From positions 434,001 through 498,000 of the forward strand of contig JBBQQC010000001.1 in assembly GCA_038216465.1 (NCBI GenBank): a stretch of DNA of 64,000 bases. The letters run 5' to 3'. This stretch comes from JACCZX01 sp038216465 (GTDB lineage Bacteria > Pseudomonadota > Gammaproteobacteria > Burkholderiales > Burkholderiaceae_F). The notes under the pieces were generated by a model. That model worked only from the letters and a program-made list of their open reading frames with translations, made no database searches and was not told the origin of the DNA. A program made the position numbers and the translations under genes. This document shows, one piece after another, positions 1 through 9,024 of this stretch; position 1 is the stretch's first letter, and every line of letters starts with the position of its first letter.

Positions 1-351
1 AGTGCCGTAGCGTTCGGCCCTCAACGCACATTGGCGTGGCTGACACCGGGCGTGTACGGCGGGCTTGCGCTCGGCGTTCTCTCGTTGCTTGCAGCCAGCG
101 CCGGACCGCGCGTATGGGCCGGGCGCTTCGCTATGCTGGCGCTGGTTGCGCTAGTTGTCGCCGTCAACTTGATCCCGGAGAACCCGTATTACCTCGATGC
201 GATCAGCGGGTGGCGGCAGGGCCAGCTGCTGAACTTCAATGCACTCGCGCACTGGCTTTCACTACTCTGGCCGTATGCACTCGCGTGTGGACTTGCAAGC
301 CTGCTACTGCCGAGCGCAGGCGCCCGGCGCGAGTCACCAGCATCCCTATAA
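1..351 (+). CDS. VanZ-like membrane protein, C-terminal part
   Basis: The reading frame is open from the first base of the window, so the 5' end of this gene is missing. The visible 116 residues contain at least two hydrophobic helices and end in the pattern typical of VanZ-family membrane proteins: a VNLIPENPYY segment followed by a loop and LLNFNALAHWLSLLWP before the last helix. VanZ proteins are small multi-pass inner-membrane proteins, named for teicoplanin resistance, but most proteobacterial members have no known function. The next gene begins 10 bases after the stop on the same strand, so they may be co-transcribed. Family assignment is fairly good from the C-terminal half only. Confidence 0.7.
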   Translation, partial: SAVAFGPQRTLAWLTPGVYGGLALGVLSLLAASAGPRVWAGRFAMLALVALVVAVNLIPENPYYLDAISGWRQGQLLNFNALAHWLSLLWPYALACGLASLLLPSAGARRESPASL

Positions 352-361
352 TCGGAGCCTG

Positions 362-670
362 ATGGCTTACTACCAGCGTCATGTTTTTTTCTGCCTGAAC
401 GAGCGCGATGACGGTTCCGCTTGCTGCGCGCGACACAACGCCGCCGAGATGCAACAGCACGCTAAGTCCCGCATCAAAGCCCTCGATCTGAACGGCGAAG
501 GCAAAATCAGAATTAACAAATCGGGCTGCCTTGACCGCTGCGAAGAAGGCCCATGCATTGTCGTGTACCCGGAAGGGGTCTGGTACACGTACGTCGACGT
601 CAAGGATGTCGATGAGATCATCGACCGCCATCTGGTCAAAGGCGAAATCGTCGAGCGGCTTCGCATATAG
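362..670 (+). CDS. (2Fe-2S) ferredoxin-like protein
   Basis: This 102-residue protein starts MAYYQRHVFFC and carries cysteines in FFC, SACC and CLDRCEEGPC, the spacing of the thioredoxin-fold [2Fe-2S] ferredoxin family (small soluble electron carriers). The C-terminal segment GVWYTYVDVKDVDEIIDRHLVKG is characteristic of proteobacterial members. I chose the ATG at 362 because the family begins with the Y-x-x-H-V-F-F-C strand; a longer in-frame start at 239 would overlap the VanZ-like gene by over 100 bases. It lies directly between that gene and an alpha/beta hydrolase on the same strand. The redox partner cannot be told from the sequence. Confidence 0.88.
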   Translation: MAYYQRHVFFCLNERDDGSACCARHNAAEMQQHAKSRIKALDLNGEGKIRINKSGCLDRCEEGPCIVVYPEGVWYTYVDVKDVDEIIDRHLVKGEIVERLRI

Positions 671-691
671 TGAGCCGGCGTCTTCGAACCG

Positions 692-1369
692 ATGCCGGCG
701 TCGATTGAGAAGCTTCTGATCGAGGGTGCCGGCGGCCCGATCGAATTGGCGCTGGATTGGCCTGCCAGCGCGCCGTGCGGCATCGTCTACGTGGGGCATC
801 CGCATCCGCTGTATGGCGGCACGTTCGAAAACAAAGTCGTCACGACCATTGCGCGCACCTTCACCGGCCTGGGGTGGCTCGCGGTGCGGCCCAACTTTCG
901 CGGGGTCGGTGCCTCGGCGGGCGAACACGACGAGGGCAATGCCGAGACCGACGACTTCCTGTATCTGATCGACACCGTGCCGCACTTACCGGCGATCACT
1001 GCGAGACTGCCTGCGCGACCGCCGATCTCGCTTGCGGGCTTCTCGTTCGGCACGTTCGTTGCGGCGAAGGCGGCGAAAGCAGTCGCGGCGTCAAATCGTC
1101 GCACCAAGCACACCGTGCTCGTCGGCGCGGCCGCCGGCAAATGGCCGCTGCCGAACGTGCCGGTTGAGACCCTTGTAATACACGGCGAAATGGACGAGAC
1201 GATTCCGCTGGCCGATGTTCTCGGCTGGGCGCGTCCGCAGCACTTACCGGTGGTCGTGATTCCCGGCGCAGACCACTTCTTTCACCGCCGTCTTGGCGTG
1301 CTGAAGCGGCTGATAAGTGCGCATATTCTGGGCATGCAAGCAATTGACGCGACAGCACAAACTGATTAA
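692..1369 (+). CDS. alpha/beta hydrolase
   Basis: A 225-residue protein of the small alpha/beta hydrolase type seen next to 2Fe-2S ferredoxins in betaproteobacteria. It shows the oxyanion-side motif GHPHPLYGGTFENKV, a nucleophile elbow GFSFG near residue 112, the acid-bearing strand HGEMDETIPL, and a late histidine in GADHFFHRRL. These give a plausible Ser-Asp-His triad. There is no signal peptide, so it should be cytoplasmic. The substrate is unknown; the family is often annotated only as CocE/NonD-like or dienelactone-hydrolase-related. It starts 21 bases after the preceding gene and is probably in its operon. Confidence 0.85.
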   Translation: MPASIEKLLIEGAGGPIELALDWPASAPCGIVYVGHPHPLYGGTFENKVVTTIARTFTGLGWLAVRPNFRGVGASAGEHDEGNAETDDFLYLIDTVPHLPAITARLPARPPISLAGFSFGTFVAAKAAKAVAASNRRTKHTVLVGAAAGKWPLPNVPVETLVIHGEMDETIPLADVLGWARPQHLPVVVIPGADHFFHRRLGVLKRLISAHILGMQAIDATAQTD

Positions 1370-1467
1370 AAAGGTTTGTTTGTCCGAGCGTCACACCCGA
1401 AATGGCGCCGACGCGGCGGTCTCATTCTTGGAAATAAACAAAGGACGTACGCATCGCGTACCGATCA

Positions 1468-1998
1468 GTGGACGGCACTATCGTCTATTCGAAGACACCG
1501 CGCGGCATCGCCGAGGTTTCACTGCGGAGCGCGCAGTTGCCAATGGCCACCCGCCGCGTGTTGATCATGATCGACGGTAAGCGTACGGTCGACGATCTAT
1601 CGATTCTCGGCAAGGCTTCCGATATCGAAAACGCGATATCGAGCCTTGAAAACGCAGGCTTGATCCAGCGCTCGTCGTACCAGGGCGCAATTGATGTTCC
1701 GACAATAAATGGACGCGATACCGAATCCGGACTTTCGTCGGCGCTCAGCGGGCCAACCACGAGTGGTCCGATCGACGAGCGCGACACGATTACGCTGGAT
1801 GAAGTAAAGCGGCGCGCAGTGCGCGGGTTGCACGACAGGCTCGGCCCCGATGCCGATGCGCTCTCGATGCGTATCGAAGCTTGCCGAACGGTCGAAGAGT
1901 TTCGCGGTCGCGTTCGCGAGGCCGAACGCTTGATTTCGAACACACTCGGCGCTGGCGCCGCGCAGGACTATCTGAAGGCGCTACGTCGCCGGCCGTAG
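1468..1998 (+). CDS. conserved hypothetical protein
   Basis: A 176-residue soluble protein. The first 70 residues (TPRGIAEVSLRS...TRRVLIMIDGKRTVDDL...ENAISSLENAGLI) look like a winged-helix-type fold similar in layout to PilZ/response-associated betaproteobacterial hypotheticals, in which a line about resting-state DGKRTVDDL precedes a helix. The middle (residues 75-105) is low complexity, Ser/Thr/Gly-rich. The C-terminal 70 residues are predicted helical. The start is a GTG at 1468 with a poor ribosome site; ATG at 1543 is an alternative that would shorten the fold. No function can be assigned. Confidence 0.6.
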   Translation: MDGTIVYSKTPRGIAEVSLRSAQLPMATRRVLIMIDGKRTVDDLSILGKASDIENAISSLENAGLIQRSSYQGAIDVPTINGRDTESGLSSALSGPTTSGPIDERDTITLDEVKRRAVRGLHDRLGPDADALSMRIEACRTVEEFRGRVREAERLISNTLGAGAAQDYLKALRRRP

Positions 1999-2105
1999 GC
2001 ACCGCAGAAGTCGCGCCCACAGTCGCGCCGCATCGGACACGCGTTGAACCGCGGGTTTCTTTTGCGCTCCAACTTCGGAATCGATTTAGCTATCCTGCCA
2101 ACCGA

Positions 2106-3296
2106 ATGAAGCCGTTGCGCTCCGTGATCGTGTTGATCTTCGCCTGGCTGCTGCCGGCGGCCCATATCGCCGCGCAGCCGGCGCCGATGCTTGCGGCACG
2201 TGCATGGATCCTGGTCGATGCCACCAGCGGGGCACGCCTGGCTGCGTACGAACCCACCGCCCGGCTCGAACCCGCTTCACTGACCAAATTGATGACGGCG
2301 TACGTTGCGTTTTCCGCGCTGAACGAAAATCGAATCGCACTGACCGACGCGGTTGCCGTTTCGCCTGCAGCGTTCGCTGCGCCCGGCAAACTCGGTTCGC
2401 GCATGTACCTCGAGCCGGGCCGCGCAGTCACGGTCGACCAGTTATTGCGCGGGATGCTGACGGTGTCCGCCAGCGACGGCGCAGTCGCCTTGGCAGAACA
2501 CAGCGCCGGCAGTGTGGCCGCTTTTGTCGAGCGCATGAACGCAGAAGCGCGCCGTTTTGGCATGGTCAACACCCACTTCGCAAATCCCAGCGGCCAGTCC
2601 GATGCGCAGAACTACTCGAGCGCAGAAGACATGGCAATCCTTGCGCGGCGCTTGCTGGCCGATTTTCCGCAGCACGCAGCGCTGTTCGCGCAGCGCGATT
2701 TTTCGTACAACAATGTTTCGCAGGCCAACCGCAACCGGCTGTTATGGACCGATACGCACGTCGACGGCATGAAGACTGGCCAGCTGTCGGCTGCCGGCTG
2801 GTCTATCGTGGCGACGGCCGCGCGGCCGCAGGGCGAGGGTGATCGCAACTTTCAGCGCCGGCTGATCGCGGTCGTGCTCGGGGCACCGAGCGACGCTGTG
2901 CGCACGCAGGAAACATTGCGCCTGCTCAATCATGGCTATGCCGCGTTCGACACGGTGCAGCTTTATCGGCGCGGCGATGTGCTGGCGACGCCGGCGGTCT
3001 GGAAGGGAGATCGCGGCCTGGTGCCGGTCGGCGTCGACCGCGACGTTTACATAACGGTACCCGCCAGCGAGCTGCGCGCGCTGGGAGGTGACGCACTGAA
3101 ATCATCGATAGAGCGCCCCGATCCAATTGTCGCTCCTCTGCAGCGGGGAGAAACCGTGGGCCGCATGACAATCAGCGCGGGCGGACGTCGGATCGCAGAC
3201 GTGCCGGTGGTTGCGCTCGAGAAGGTTGACGCCGGTGGCCTGCTAGGCCGCGCGTACGATGCGATTGTGCTTTGGTGGAGGAAACGCGGTGACTGA
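2106..3296 (+). CDS. dacC: D-alanyl-D-alanine carboxypeptidase (PBP5/6 type)
   Basis: This periplasmic low-molecular-weight penicillin-binding protein trims the terminal D-Ala of peptidoglycan stem peptides. The 396-residue product has a signal peptide (MKPLRSVIVLIFAWLLPAAHIAAQ), the SxxK nucleophile box SLTK near residue 59, the KTG box in HVDGMKTGQLSAAG, and the C-terminal beta domain ending in an amphipathic anchor with WWRKR. The second motif, normally SGN, reads SAS (in LTVSASDGAVALAEH), so the asparagine is replaced. The ATG at 2106 gives the signal peptide; the frame is open further upstream but without one. It overlaps the aminotransferase gene dat by 8 bases, as in many betaproteobacteria. 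Confidence 0.93.
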   Translation: MKPLRSVIVLIFAWLLPAAHIAAQPAPMLAARAWILVDATSGARLAAYEPTARLEPASLTKLMTAYVAFSALNENRIALTDAVAVSPAAFAAPGKLGSRMYLEPGRAVTVDQLLRGMLTVSASDGAVALAEHSAGSVAAFVERMNAEARRFGMVNTHFANPSGQSDAQNYSSAEDMAILARRLLADFPQHAALFAQRDFSYNNVSQANRNRLLWTDTHVDGMKTGQLSAAGWSIVATAARPQGEGDRNFQRRLIAVVLGAPSDAVRTQETLRLLNHGYAAFDTVQLYRRGDVLATPAVWKGDRGLVPVGVDRDVYITVPASELRALGGDALKSSIERPDPIVAPLQRGETVGRMTISAGGRRIADVPVVALEKVDAGGLLGRAYDAIVLWWRKRGD

Positions 3297-4257
3297 ATTG
3301 CGTCACGAACCTGCTGACTGGCAGCAGGCAACGTGCTACCTGAACGGCCAGTGGACCGCGCTGCTCGACGCGAAAGTCTCGGTGCTCGATCGCGGTTTCA
3401 TTTTCGGCGACGGCGTCTACGAGGTGATTGCGGTCGATACGGTGGATGGCGTGCGTGCACCGTTCCGCAGTCAAGAACACTTCGCGCGCCTGCAGCGCAG
3501 TCTCGACGCCGTTCGCATCGACAATCCGCTTCGGCCGGAACAATGGCTCGACCTGACCGCGGAATTGATCGAGCGCCACCCATGGCCGCGACAGTTGGTT
3601 TATGTGCAAGTCACGCGCGGCGCGGCGCGGCGCGATCATCCCTTCCCGGCGGGCGTTCAGCCGACCGTGTTCGTTAGCACCTCGCCGTGGCCGACGATTC
3701 CGAGCGAGCAGATCGAGCACGGTGTCGCCGCGGTCACGCACGTCGACGAGCGGTGGCTGCATTGCGACATCAAGAGCACGTCGTTGCTCGGCAACGTGCT
3801 GATGAAGCAGTACGCGATCGATCAGGGCGCCAGTGAGACTGTGATGCTGCGCGACGGATATCTGACCGAGGGATCGAGCACCAATATCAGCGTCATCAAG
3901 AACGGCGTGATCAGCACGCCGCCGAAGACGGTACAGATCCTGCCGGGCATTACCGTGGACGGCATTGGCCGCATCGCGCAAGACCACGGCGTGCGCGTCG
4001 ACGTGCGGCCGGTCGCGGCCCGCGAGCTGAAAGACGCCGACGAGATCTGGCTCAGTTCCTCCGGCCGCGAGGTGCTTGCGATTGTTTCGCTCGATGGTGC
4101 AGCAGTGGGGACCGAGGCAAATGCGGGCAAACCCGGCCCGATGTATCGGACGATGCACCAATGGTTTCAGCAAGCCAAGCGCGACGATGCGCAGGCGTGG
4201 TTGACGCAGCGGCGAGGACTTTCGCACGCGCCGCACGGCAGCGAACGGGCCGCATGA
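3289..4257 (+). CDS. dat: D-amino-acid aminotransferase (class IV)
   Basis: A 322-residue PLP-dependent class IV aminotransferase that would interconvert D-alanine and D-glutamate, supplying D-amino acids for the cell wall. The catalytic lysine is in CDIKSTSLLGNVLMKQ, and the family signature EGSSTNISVIKNG with the phosphate-binding PGITVDG follows. Similar enzymes are branched-chain aminotransferases and aminodeoxychorismate lyases; placement directly behind a D-Ala-D-Ala carboxypeptidase favours D-amino-acid use. The start is GTG 3289, inside the end of dacC, preceded by GGAGG at 3277. ATG 3259 would be 30 bases further into dacC and lacks a ribosome site. Confidence 0.88.
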   Translation: MTELRHEPADWQQATCYLNGQWTALLDAKVSVLDRGFIFGDGVYEVIAVDTVDGVRAPFRSQEHFARLQRSLDAVRIDNPLRPEQWLDLTAELIERHPWPRQLVYVQVTRGAARRDHPFPAGVQPTVFVSTSPWPTIPSEQIEHGVAAVTHVDERWLHCDIKSTSLLGNVLMKQYAIDQGASETVMLRDGYLTEGSSTNISVIKNGVISTPPKTVQILPGITVDGIGRIAQDHGVRVDVRPVAARELKDADEIWLSSSGREVLAIVSLDGAAVGTEANAGKPGPMYRTMHQWFQQAKRDDAQAWLTQRRGLSHAPHGSERAA

Positions 4258-4547
4258 GCAACGAACCGAAACCGTCCGATCTAGCGCCGCGCCCACCGGG
4301 GCTGACGTTTCCGACCGATTTTCCGATTAAGGTCATGGGCCGCCGGGTCGACGATTTTGCACAAGCGATCGTCGAAGTCGTGCAGGCACACGCTCCCGAT
4401 TTCGATCCGAGCACGCTCGAGATGCGCACCTCCAAGGATGGCAACTATTTATCGGTCACCGCGACAATCCGTGCGACCTCGCGCGAGCAGCTCGATGATC
4501 TGTACCGCGCGCTGACCAGCCACCCGCTGGTCAAGGTCGTGTTGTAG
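4254..4547 (+). CDS. ybeD: DUF493 family protein YbeD
   Basis: A 97-residue cytoplasmic protein of the YbeD/DUF493 family, a small ferredoxin-like (ACT-resembling) fold of unknown biochemical role that almost always sits beside lipB. The signature [15 protein letters not shown] and the C-terminal [18 protein letters not shown] are clear. Its ATG overlaps the dat stop codon as ATGA, and lipB starts four bases after its stop, so dacC-dat-ybeD-lipB-lipA is very probably one transcript with translational coupling. Confidence 0.93.
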   Translation: MSNEPKPSDLAPRPPGLTFPTDFPIKVMGRRVDDFAQAIVEVVQAHAPDFDPSTLEMRTSKDGNYLSVTATIRATSREQLDDLYRALTSHPLVKVVL

Positions 4548-4551
4548 CCGC

Positions 4552-5205
4552 ATGATCATTCGGCGCCTGCAGCACGCTGACTACGTCCGCACGTGGCAGG
4601 CGATGCGCGAATTCAACGCGACTCGCACTGCAGACACCGAAGACGAACTGTGGCTGGTCGAGCACGCCTCGGTCTTTACGCTCGGGCAGGCCGGCCGACG
4701 CGCGCACTTGCTTGCCGCTTCAGACATTCCGGTGGTCGCCACCGACCGCGGCGGGCAGGTTACGTATCACGGCCCGGGCCAGGTCGTCGCTTATCCGCTG
4801 CTAGATCTGCGCCGCCTCGGCATCTACGTCAAAGAGTTGGTGTTTCGCATCGAACACTCGGTGATCCAGACCCTGCAGTCATTCGGCGTCGACGGCCGCC
4901 GGGTGCCCGGTGCGCCGGGCGTATTCACGCCATGGCCCAGTCACGCACCGGCGCCGTTTAACGGCTTGGCGAAAATCGCCGCGCTCGGGATCAAGGTGGC
5001 AGCAGGGTGCAGCTATCACGGCGTGGCACTCAATGTCGCGATGGACCTGACTCCGTATGCTCTGATCGATCCGTGCGGCTATGCAGGACTCACCGTCGTC
5101 GATCTGGCAACGCTTGGCATCGAAACCGATTGCAACGACGTGGCACTGCGCCTGAGCCAGCGGCTGCAGGCGCATCTGTCGGCGCCCGCTAAACTTGCAG
5201 CGTGA
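4552..5205 (+). CDS. lipB: octanoyl-[acyl-carrier-protein]:protein N-octanoyltransferase LipB
   Basis: LipB moves the octanoyl group from ACP to lipoyl domains, the first step of lipoate assembly. The 217-residue product has the lipoyl-transferase signature [23 protein letters not shown], the substrate-site lysine in [12 protein letters not shown], and the catalytic cysteine in IDPCGYAGL near residue 173. Length is normal for the family. The gene is followed immediately by lipA (TGATG overlap). The pathway is relevant to the lipoyl-carrier-like protein found at 46.8-47.2 kb in this window. Confidence 0.96.
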   Translation: MIIRRLQHADYVRTWQAMREFNATRTADTEDELWLVEHASVFTLGQAGRRAHLLAASDIPVVATDRGGQVTYHGPGQVVAYPLLDLRRLGIYVKELVFRIEHSVIQTLQSFGVDGRRVPGAPGVFTPWPSHAPAPFNGLAKIAALGIKVAAGCSYHGVALNVAMDLTPYALIDPCGYAGLTVVDLATLGIETDCNDVALRLSQRLQAHLSAPAKLAA

Positions 5206-6179
5206 TGGATACACCTGCGCCCGCGTTCGACTTCGCAAAGAAAAAGGGCGAAGCAAAGACCGGCAAGGTCTTCAAGAAGTTTGCGATAACACCGCTGGCG
5301 GCCGGTCAGGCGCTGAAAAAGCCCGAGTGGATCCGTGTCAGGGCCGGGTCGCCGGCGACCCGTTTTTTTGAAATCAAGAACATCCTGCGCGAGCACAAAC
5401 TGCACACCGTGTGCGAGGAAGCGTCGTGCCCGAATATCGGCGAGTGCTTCGGCAAGGGCACAGCCACGTTCATGATCATGGGCGACAAGTGCACACGCCG
5501 CTGCCCGTTCTGCGACGTCGGCCATGGGCGGCCTGACCCGCTCGATATCGAGGAGCCGCTGAACCTGGCCAGAACCATCGCCGCGCTGAAGCTTTCGTAC
5601 GTGGTCATCACCTCGGTCGATCGTGATGACTTAAAGGACGGCGGTGCGCAGCACTTCGTCGACTGCATTCGTGCGACGCGCCAGCTGGCGCCGGCGACGC
5701 GCATTGAAGTGCTGGTGCCCGACTTTCGCGGCCGTTTGGAGCGCGCACTGCAGATTCTGAAGGACGCACCACCCGATGTGATGAATCACAACCTCGAGAC
5801 GGTGCCGCGGCTGTACCGCCATGCGCGCCCCGGCTCGGACTACAGGCACTCGCTGACGCTGCTCGCCGATTTCAAGCGCATCGTGCCGCACGTTCCCACC
5901 AAGAGCGGACTAATGGTCGGGCTGGGCGAAACCGACGAAGAAATTCTGCAAGTCATGCGCGACCTGCGCGCGCACGCTGTCGAAATGCTGACCGTCGGTC
6001 AATATCTTGCGCCTAGCGGACATCATTTGCCTGTGCTGCGCTATGTCCATCCCGACACGTTCCGCCTGTTCGAAAGCGAGGCAGCGAAGCTTGGCTTTTC
6101 ACACGCAGCGTGCGGCCCGATGGTGCGATCGAGCTACCACGCCGACCAACAAGCTCACGCGGCCGGAGTCGATTTCTAG
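5205..6179 (+). CDS. lipA: lipoyl synthase LipA (radical SAM)
   Basis: LipA inserts two sulfur atoms into protein-bound octanoyl groups. The 324-residue protein shows both iron-sulfur motifs: the auxiliary-cluster [12 protein letters not shown] and the radical-[12 protein letters not shown], plus the C-terminal RSSYHADQQ whose serine ligates the auxiliary cluster in characterised LipA. An in-frame GTG three bases upstream is possible, but the ATG at 5205 overlapping the lipB stop is preferred. The basic N-terminal 40 residues ([17 protein letters not shown]) are usual for betaproteobacterial LipA. Confidence 0.96.
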   Translation: MDTPAPAFDFAKKKGEAKTGKVFKKFAITPLAAGQALKKPEWIRVRAGSPATRFFEIKNILREHKLHTVCEEASCPNIGECFGKGTATFMIMGDKCTRRCPFCDVGHGRPDPLDIEEPLNLARTIAALKLSYVVITSVDRDDLKDGGAQHFVDCIRATRQLAPATRIEVLVPDFRGRLERALQILKDAPPDVMNHNLETVPRLYRHARPGSDYRHSLTLLADFKRIVPHVPTKSGLMVGLGETDEEILQVMRDLRAHAVEMLTVGQYLAPSGHHLPVLRYVHPDTFRLFESEAAKLGFSHAACGPMVRSSYHADQQAHAAGVDF

Positions 6180-6198
6180 CAGTCCACGGGAGAATGCA

Positions 6199-6432
6199 AT
6201 GGCGAAGTGCAACGCGTGCGGAAATGACTACGACAAGTCATTTCAATTGATCAAGGACGGCCGAACGTACACGTTCGACAGCTTTGAATGCGCGATCCAC
6301 CTGCTGGCGCCCACCTGCGAGCATTGCGGCGTGCGCATCATCGGACACGGTCTGGAAAAGGATGGCCGCATGTTCTGCTGCCACCATTGCGCCGAACACG
6401 AGGGGGTTACCGAGCTGCGCGACCGTGCGTAA
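6199..6432 (+). CDS. small metal-binding (TRASH/metallothionein-like) protein
   Basis: A 77-residue protein rich in Cys and His: CNACG at the N-terminus, then FDSFECAIHLLAPTCEHCGVRI and MFCCHHCAEHEG. The C-x2-C and C-x19-C...C-H-x-C arrangement resembles TRASH or zinc-ribbon metal-binding modules of small proteobacterial proteins loosely called metallothionein-like. A role in metal buffering or sensing is inferred, not shown. It follows lipA by 19 bases with a GGGAGA ribosome site, so it may be the last gene of that run. Confidence 0.75.
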   Translation: MAKCNACGNDYDKSFQLIKDGRTYTFDSFECAIHLLAPTCEHCGVRIIGHGLEKDGRMFCCHHCAEHEGVTELRDRA

Positions 6433-6622
6433 TCGCACCGCCCGGTTCCCCGTACAGTTCAAACAGGCCCAGCCGTCGAGCGCGTGGTCGCGCGTCAGGC
6501 ATGAAATAAAACAGGTCCTGACATTCGAAGCACGCCAATAGCTCGACGTCGTCTACCTCACCATCGACGACCGCCTCGACGTCGAACGATACGCACGTCA
6601 AACAGACGGGTCTTAGCTGCAT
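6407..6622 (-). CDS. possible small CxxC protein
   Basis: A 71-codon frame on the minus strand whose product has two CxxC knuckles (CLTC near residue 7 and CFEC near 32) joined by an acidic stretch (VEAVVDGEVDDVELLA), then an Arg-rich tail. Such a layout fits a small zinc-binding protein. Its 3' end overlaps the end of the convergent metal-binding gene by 26 bases, and the ribosome site is weak. The region between 6433 and 6671 has no other gene candidate. I regard it as plausible but unproven. Confidence 0.4.
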   Translation of the reverse strand: MQLRPVCLTCVSFDVEAVVDGEVDDVELLACFECQDLFYFMPDARPRARRLGLFELYGEPGGAITHGRAAR

Positions 6623-6671
6623 GTGAACCGCTCAGCCGGCGCGTGAAGCAGGGATCCAAATCCCACAGTTT

Positions 6672-6911
6672 CTATTTCCGGTCTCCCTTGTCGCCCTGGC
6701 CTGCCTTCACTTTGGTCTTCGCCTTTCGCCTGACATCCTGGCTGAGCGACCTTCCCACATCGTCGCTTTCGCTGAACTGACCCGTCTTGGTCCGGCGCAC
6801 GTAGCGCTTGTCGCCGCGCGGCGCTATCAATTCTCGTTTGCTCGAGGTCTTCTTCGTACTTTTTTTCTTGGTGGCTTTCTTGGCCTGCGCGGCCCTTTTC
6901 TTGGCTGCCAT
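6672..6911 (-). CDS. small basic conserved protein with lysine-rich N-terminus
   Basis: A 79-residue protein. Residues 2-28 are almost entirely Lys, Ala, Thr and Ser (AAKKRAAQAKKATKKKSTKK), like the tails of bacterial histone H1-like proteins. Residues 30-79 form a conserved-looking block, RGDKRYVRRTKTGQFSESDDVGRSLSQDVRRKAKTKVKAGQGDKGDRK, which I recognise from unnamed small proteins in many proteobacteria. The ATG at 6911 has a good ribosome site (AAGGAGTGACG); an upstream in-frame ATG at 6968 lacks one. Nucleic-acid binding is a guess from charge. Confidence 0.75.
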   Translation of the reverse strand: MAAKKRAAQAKKATKKKSTKKTSSKRELIAPRGDKRYVRRTKTGQFSESDDVGRSLSQDVRRKAKTKVKAGQGDKGDRK

Positions 6912-6977
6912 CGTCACTCCTTGGTGGTAAACGCCGCCATTGTCGATCCGTGCACGCAACGTCGGCAAGCGGTTTCG

Positions 6978-9017
6978 TCAGCCGACAGCCTCAACCGTTT
7001 CGATCTGCGGCGGCAGCGGCGCGTCGAGTGCAGCACAAATCATGCGCAGTGCGCTCGCGGCACGCCAATTCGTTTCGCTATCGACGAACGCCGACGCGGT
7101 CGCGGCTTTGATCAGTTGCGGCTTGGCGAGCGGAGCCAGTTGGTTCAACCGCTGCAGCGCGACGGATACCTCGTCAAGCTTGATAGTGTCGGGCGGAGTT
7201 AGCTGCACATTGGACTCCGACAACAGTAATGCGCCGGCGTTAAAGGCGTGTTCGGGGCGCTGCGGCAGCCTGACGGCTGCGACCAGCGACAGCACCAACG
7301 CGGCGTCCTGTGCGAGCTCATGCACCGTGCGGTAGCGTACCGGCACGGCTTTGCCGGCATCGGGCCCAAGCCGTCGCTTCAGAATGGTGAACAGCAAAAA
7401 CTCGCGTACCGACACCCGGCCATCGGCCACGATCAGCAAATGTGCGAGCTTCAAAACGCGCTGCTGCGCCGGCGCCGGCAGCTTGCGCAGCGCCGGCATC
7501 GCAACGTCCAGCAGCGGCTGGCGCGCACCGGGCGGCAATTTTTCAATTAGCCCGCGATAGCGATCAGCGATCTGCAAGGCTTCGGTGCCGTACGCTTCCG
7601 CGATCAATTTGCACTGCTGCGCACGCAGCGCGGTGTCCGTTTCAATCAGTAATGCATAAGCGATCAGTTGTGCGTGCACCGTGTCGCTTGCCGCACGCCG
7701 CAGCGTGTCGACGAGCGCTCGTTGTGATTCATCCAAAGCGAAGTCGCGTTGTGCGGGCGGTGCCACCGTACCAACCGCTGCAGCCACCTCTGCTGGTCCG
7801 GCAGAACCGCTGGCCGCCGCTGCTACCAAGCCCGCGACCGGCGAAAAAGCATTGGCCACCCTCTCGGCGCCAGCAGACGCAGTTCGGTGGTGGCGCGTGG
7901 CCGCGAAGTCGATCGGCGATCCCAGGCGCTCGCTTCGAGGCGCGGGGTCCGCCGCGTCCATCGCGAGCGCCACCGCGTTTTCGGGCGCCGGCAGGAACGC
8001 CAGCTTGCGCCCGTAGATCCGCTGCACGCGCTCTTCGAGCGGTGGGTGGGTCGCAAACAGACCGCGCACAAAACTCGGTCGCGCCGCCCCGAGAAAAAGG
8101 TGCGATAGCGCTTCGGCTTGCGGATGATCGATGCGCGAACCGAGCCCTGTCGCTTCCGTCAGCCCACCGATCTTGCGCAGCGCGCCGCCGATGCCGTCCG
8201 GGTTGCGCGTGAACTGCACCGCGCTGGCGTCGGCAAGAAACTCCCTCTGTCGGGAAACGGCGGCTTTGATCAGCCGGCCAAAGAAGACTCCTATGTAACC
8301 GAGGATCCACAGCGCGACACCCGCCAGCAACAGAACGGCGACTCCGTTGCCACTGCGACCGCTGCTGCTGCCGCCGCGGCTGCGGCCCGTCAGATCCAGC
8401 AACAAGCGGCCCGCAAGCGCGACGATCAGCAATCCGTGCAGCACGCCGATCAGCCGCAGGTTGAGCCGCATGTCGCCATTTAATACATGCGAGAACTCGT
8501 GCGCTATCACGCCCTGCAATTCGTCGCGCGACAGCCGCGTCAGAGCACCGCGTGTCACGACGATCACCGCGTCGTTAACTGAATGGCCGGCAGCGAAGGC
8601 ATTGATCGCTGTCTCGTGATCCATCACGTATACGCGCGGCACCGCGACGCCCGACGCGATTGCCATTTCCTCGACGACGTTCAATAGCCGTCGATCGAGC
8701 AGATCGCGCGTGGTGGTATCGACTTCGCGCGCGTCGACCAGGTTGGCGACCGCGGCGCCGCCCCCGCTGAGCGCGCTAATCTTGTATGCCGTGCCGCCGC
8801 TGATCAGGCCGAGCACAACGCACGTAGTGAGAAAGAAAAAACCTGCAGGTAGCGCCGCCGTCGTGCGCGCAAATCCGGCGGGCATCAGGAAGCTCAGATA
8901 GATCGCGGTGGCGACCGCATTGACGGCGATGACGATCAGGATCACCGCGATCGCAAACAGCACCACCAGCCGCCGCGTTGACCGGCGAGCAATCTCCTGC
9001 TGCTCGAAGAAATCCAC
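6978..9017 (-). CDS. M48 family membrane metallopeptidase
   Basis: A 679-residue HtpX/Ste24-like zinc protease. Two N-terminal membrane helices (about residues 17-45 and 58-80) precede the catalytic HEFSH motif at residues 173-177; a further hydrophobic pair lies near residues 205-260 (LLLAGVALWILGYIGVFF). The C-terminal half is soluble and contains an LIVADGRVSVREFLLF segment like TerB domains, an extension absent from HtpX itself. The GTG at 9017 is chosen because earlier starts would run into the upstream gene. It forms a run with lemA and a small two-helix protein. A role in membrane-protein quality control is the family inference. Confidence 0.88.
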   Translation of the reverse strand: MDFFEQQEIARRSTRRLVVLFAIAVILIVIAVNAVATAIYLSFLMPAGFARTTAALPAGFFFLTTCVVLGLISGGTAYKISALSGGGAAVANLVDAREVDTTTRDLLDRRLLNVVEEMAIASGVAVPRVYVMDHETAINAFAAGHSVNDAVIVVTRGALTRLSRDELQGVIAHEFSHVLNGDMRLNLRLIGVLHGLLIVALAGRLLLDLTGRSRGGSSSGRSGNGVAVLLLAGVALWILGYIGVFFGRLIKAAVSRQREFLADASAVQFTRNPDGIGGALRKIGGLTEATGLGSRIDHPQAEALSHLFLGAARPSFVRGLFATHPPLEERVQRIYGRKLAFLPAPENAVALAMDAADPAPRSERLGSPIDFAATRHHRTASAGAERVANAFSPVAGLVAAAASGSAGPAEVAAAVGTVAPPAQRDFALDESQRALVDTLRRAASDTVHAQLIAYALLIETDTALRAQQCKLIAEAYGTEALQIADRYRGLIEKLPPGARQPLLDVAMPALRKLPAPAQQRVLKLAHLLIVADGRVSVREFLLFTILKRRLGPDAGKAVPVRYRTVHELAQDAALVLSLVAAVRLPQRPEHAFNAGALLLSESNVQLTPPDTIKLDEVSVALQRLNQLAPLAKPQLIKAATASAFVDSETNWRAASALRMICAALDAPLPPQIETVEAVG

Positions 9018-9024
9018 AGCGCTG

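Noticed and set aside
3172..4296. A 374-codon minus-strand open frame
   Set aside because: It lies antisense to dat, which has clear catalytic motifs. High-GC codon bias makes long shadow frames, and this one has no domain features.
6672..6911. Nucleoid-associated histone homologue
   Set aside because: The Lys/Ala-rich stretch is short and the remainder matches an unnamed conserved small protein instead of HU, H-NS or a true H1-like protein.
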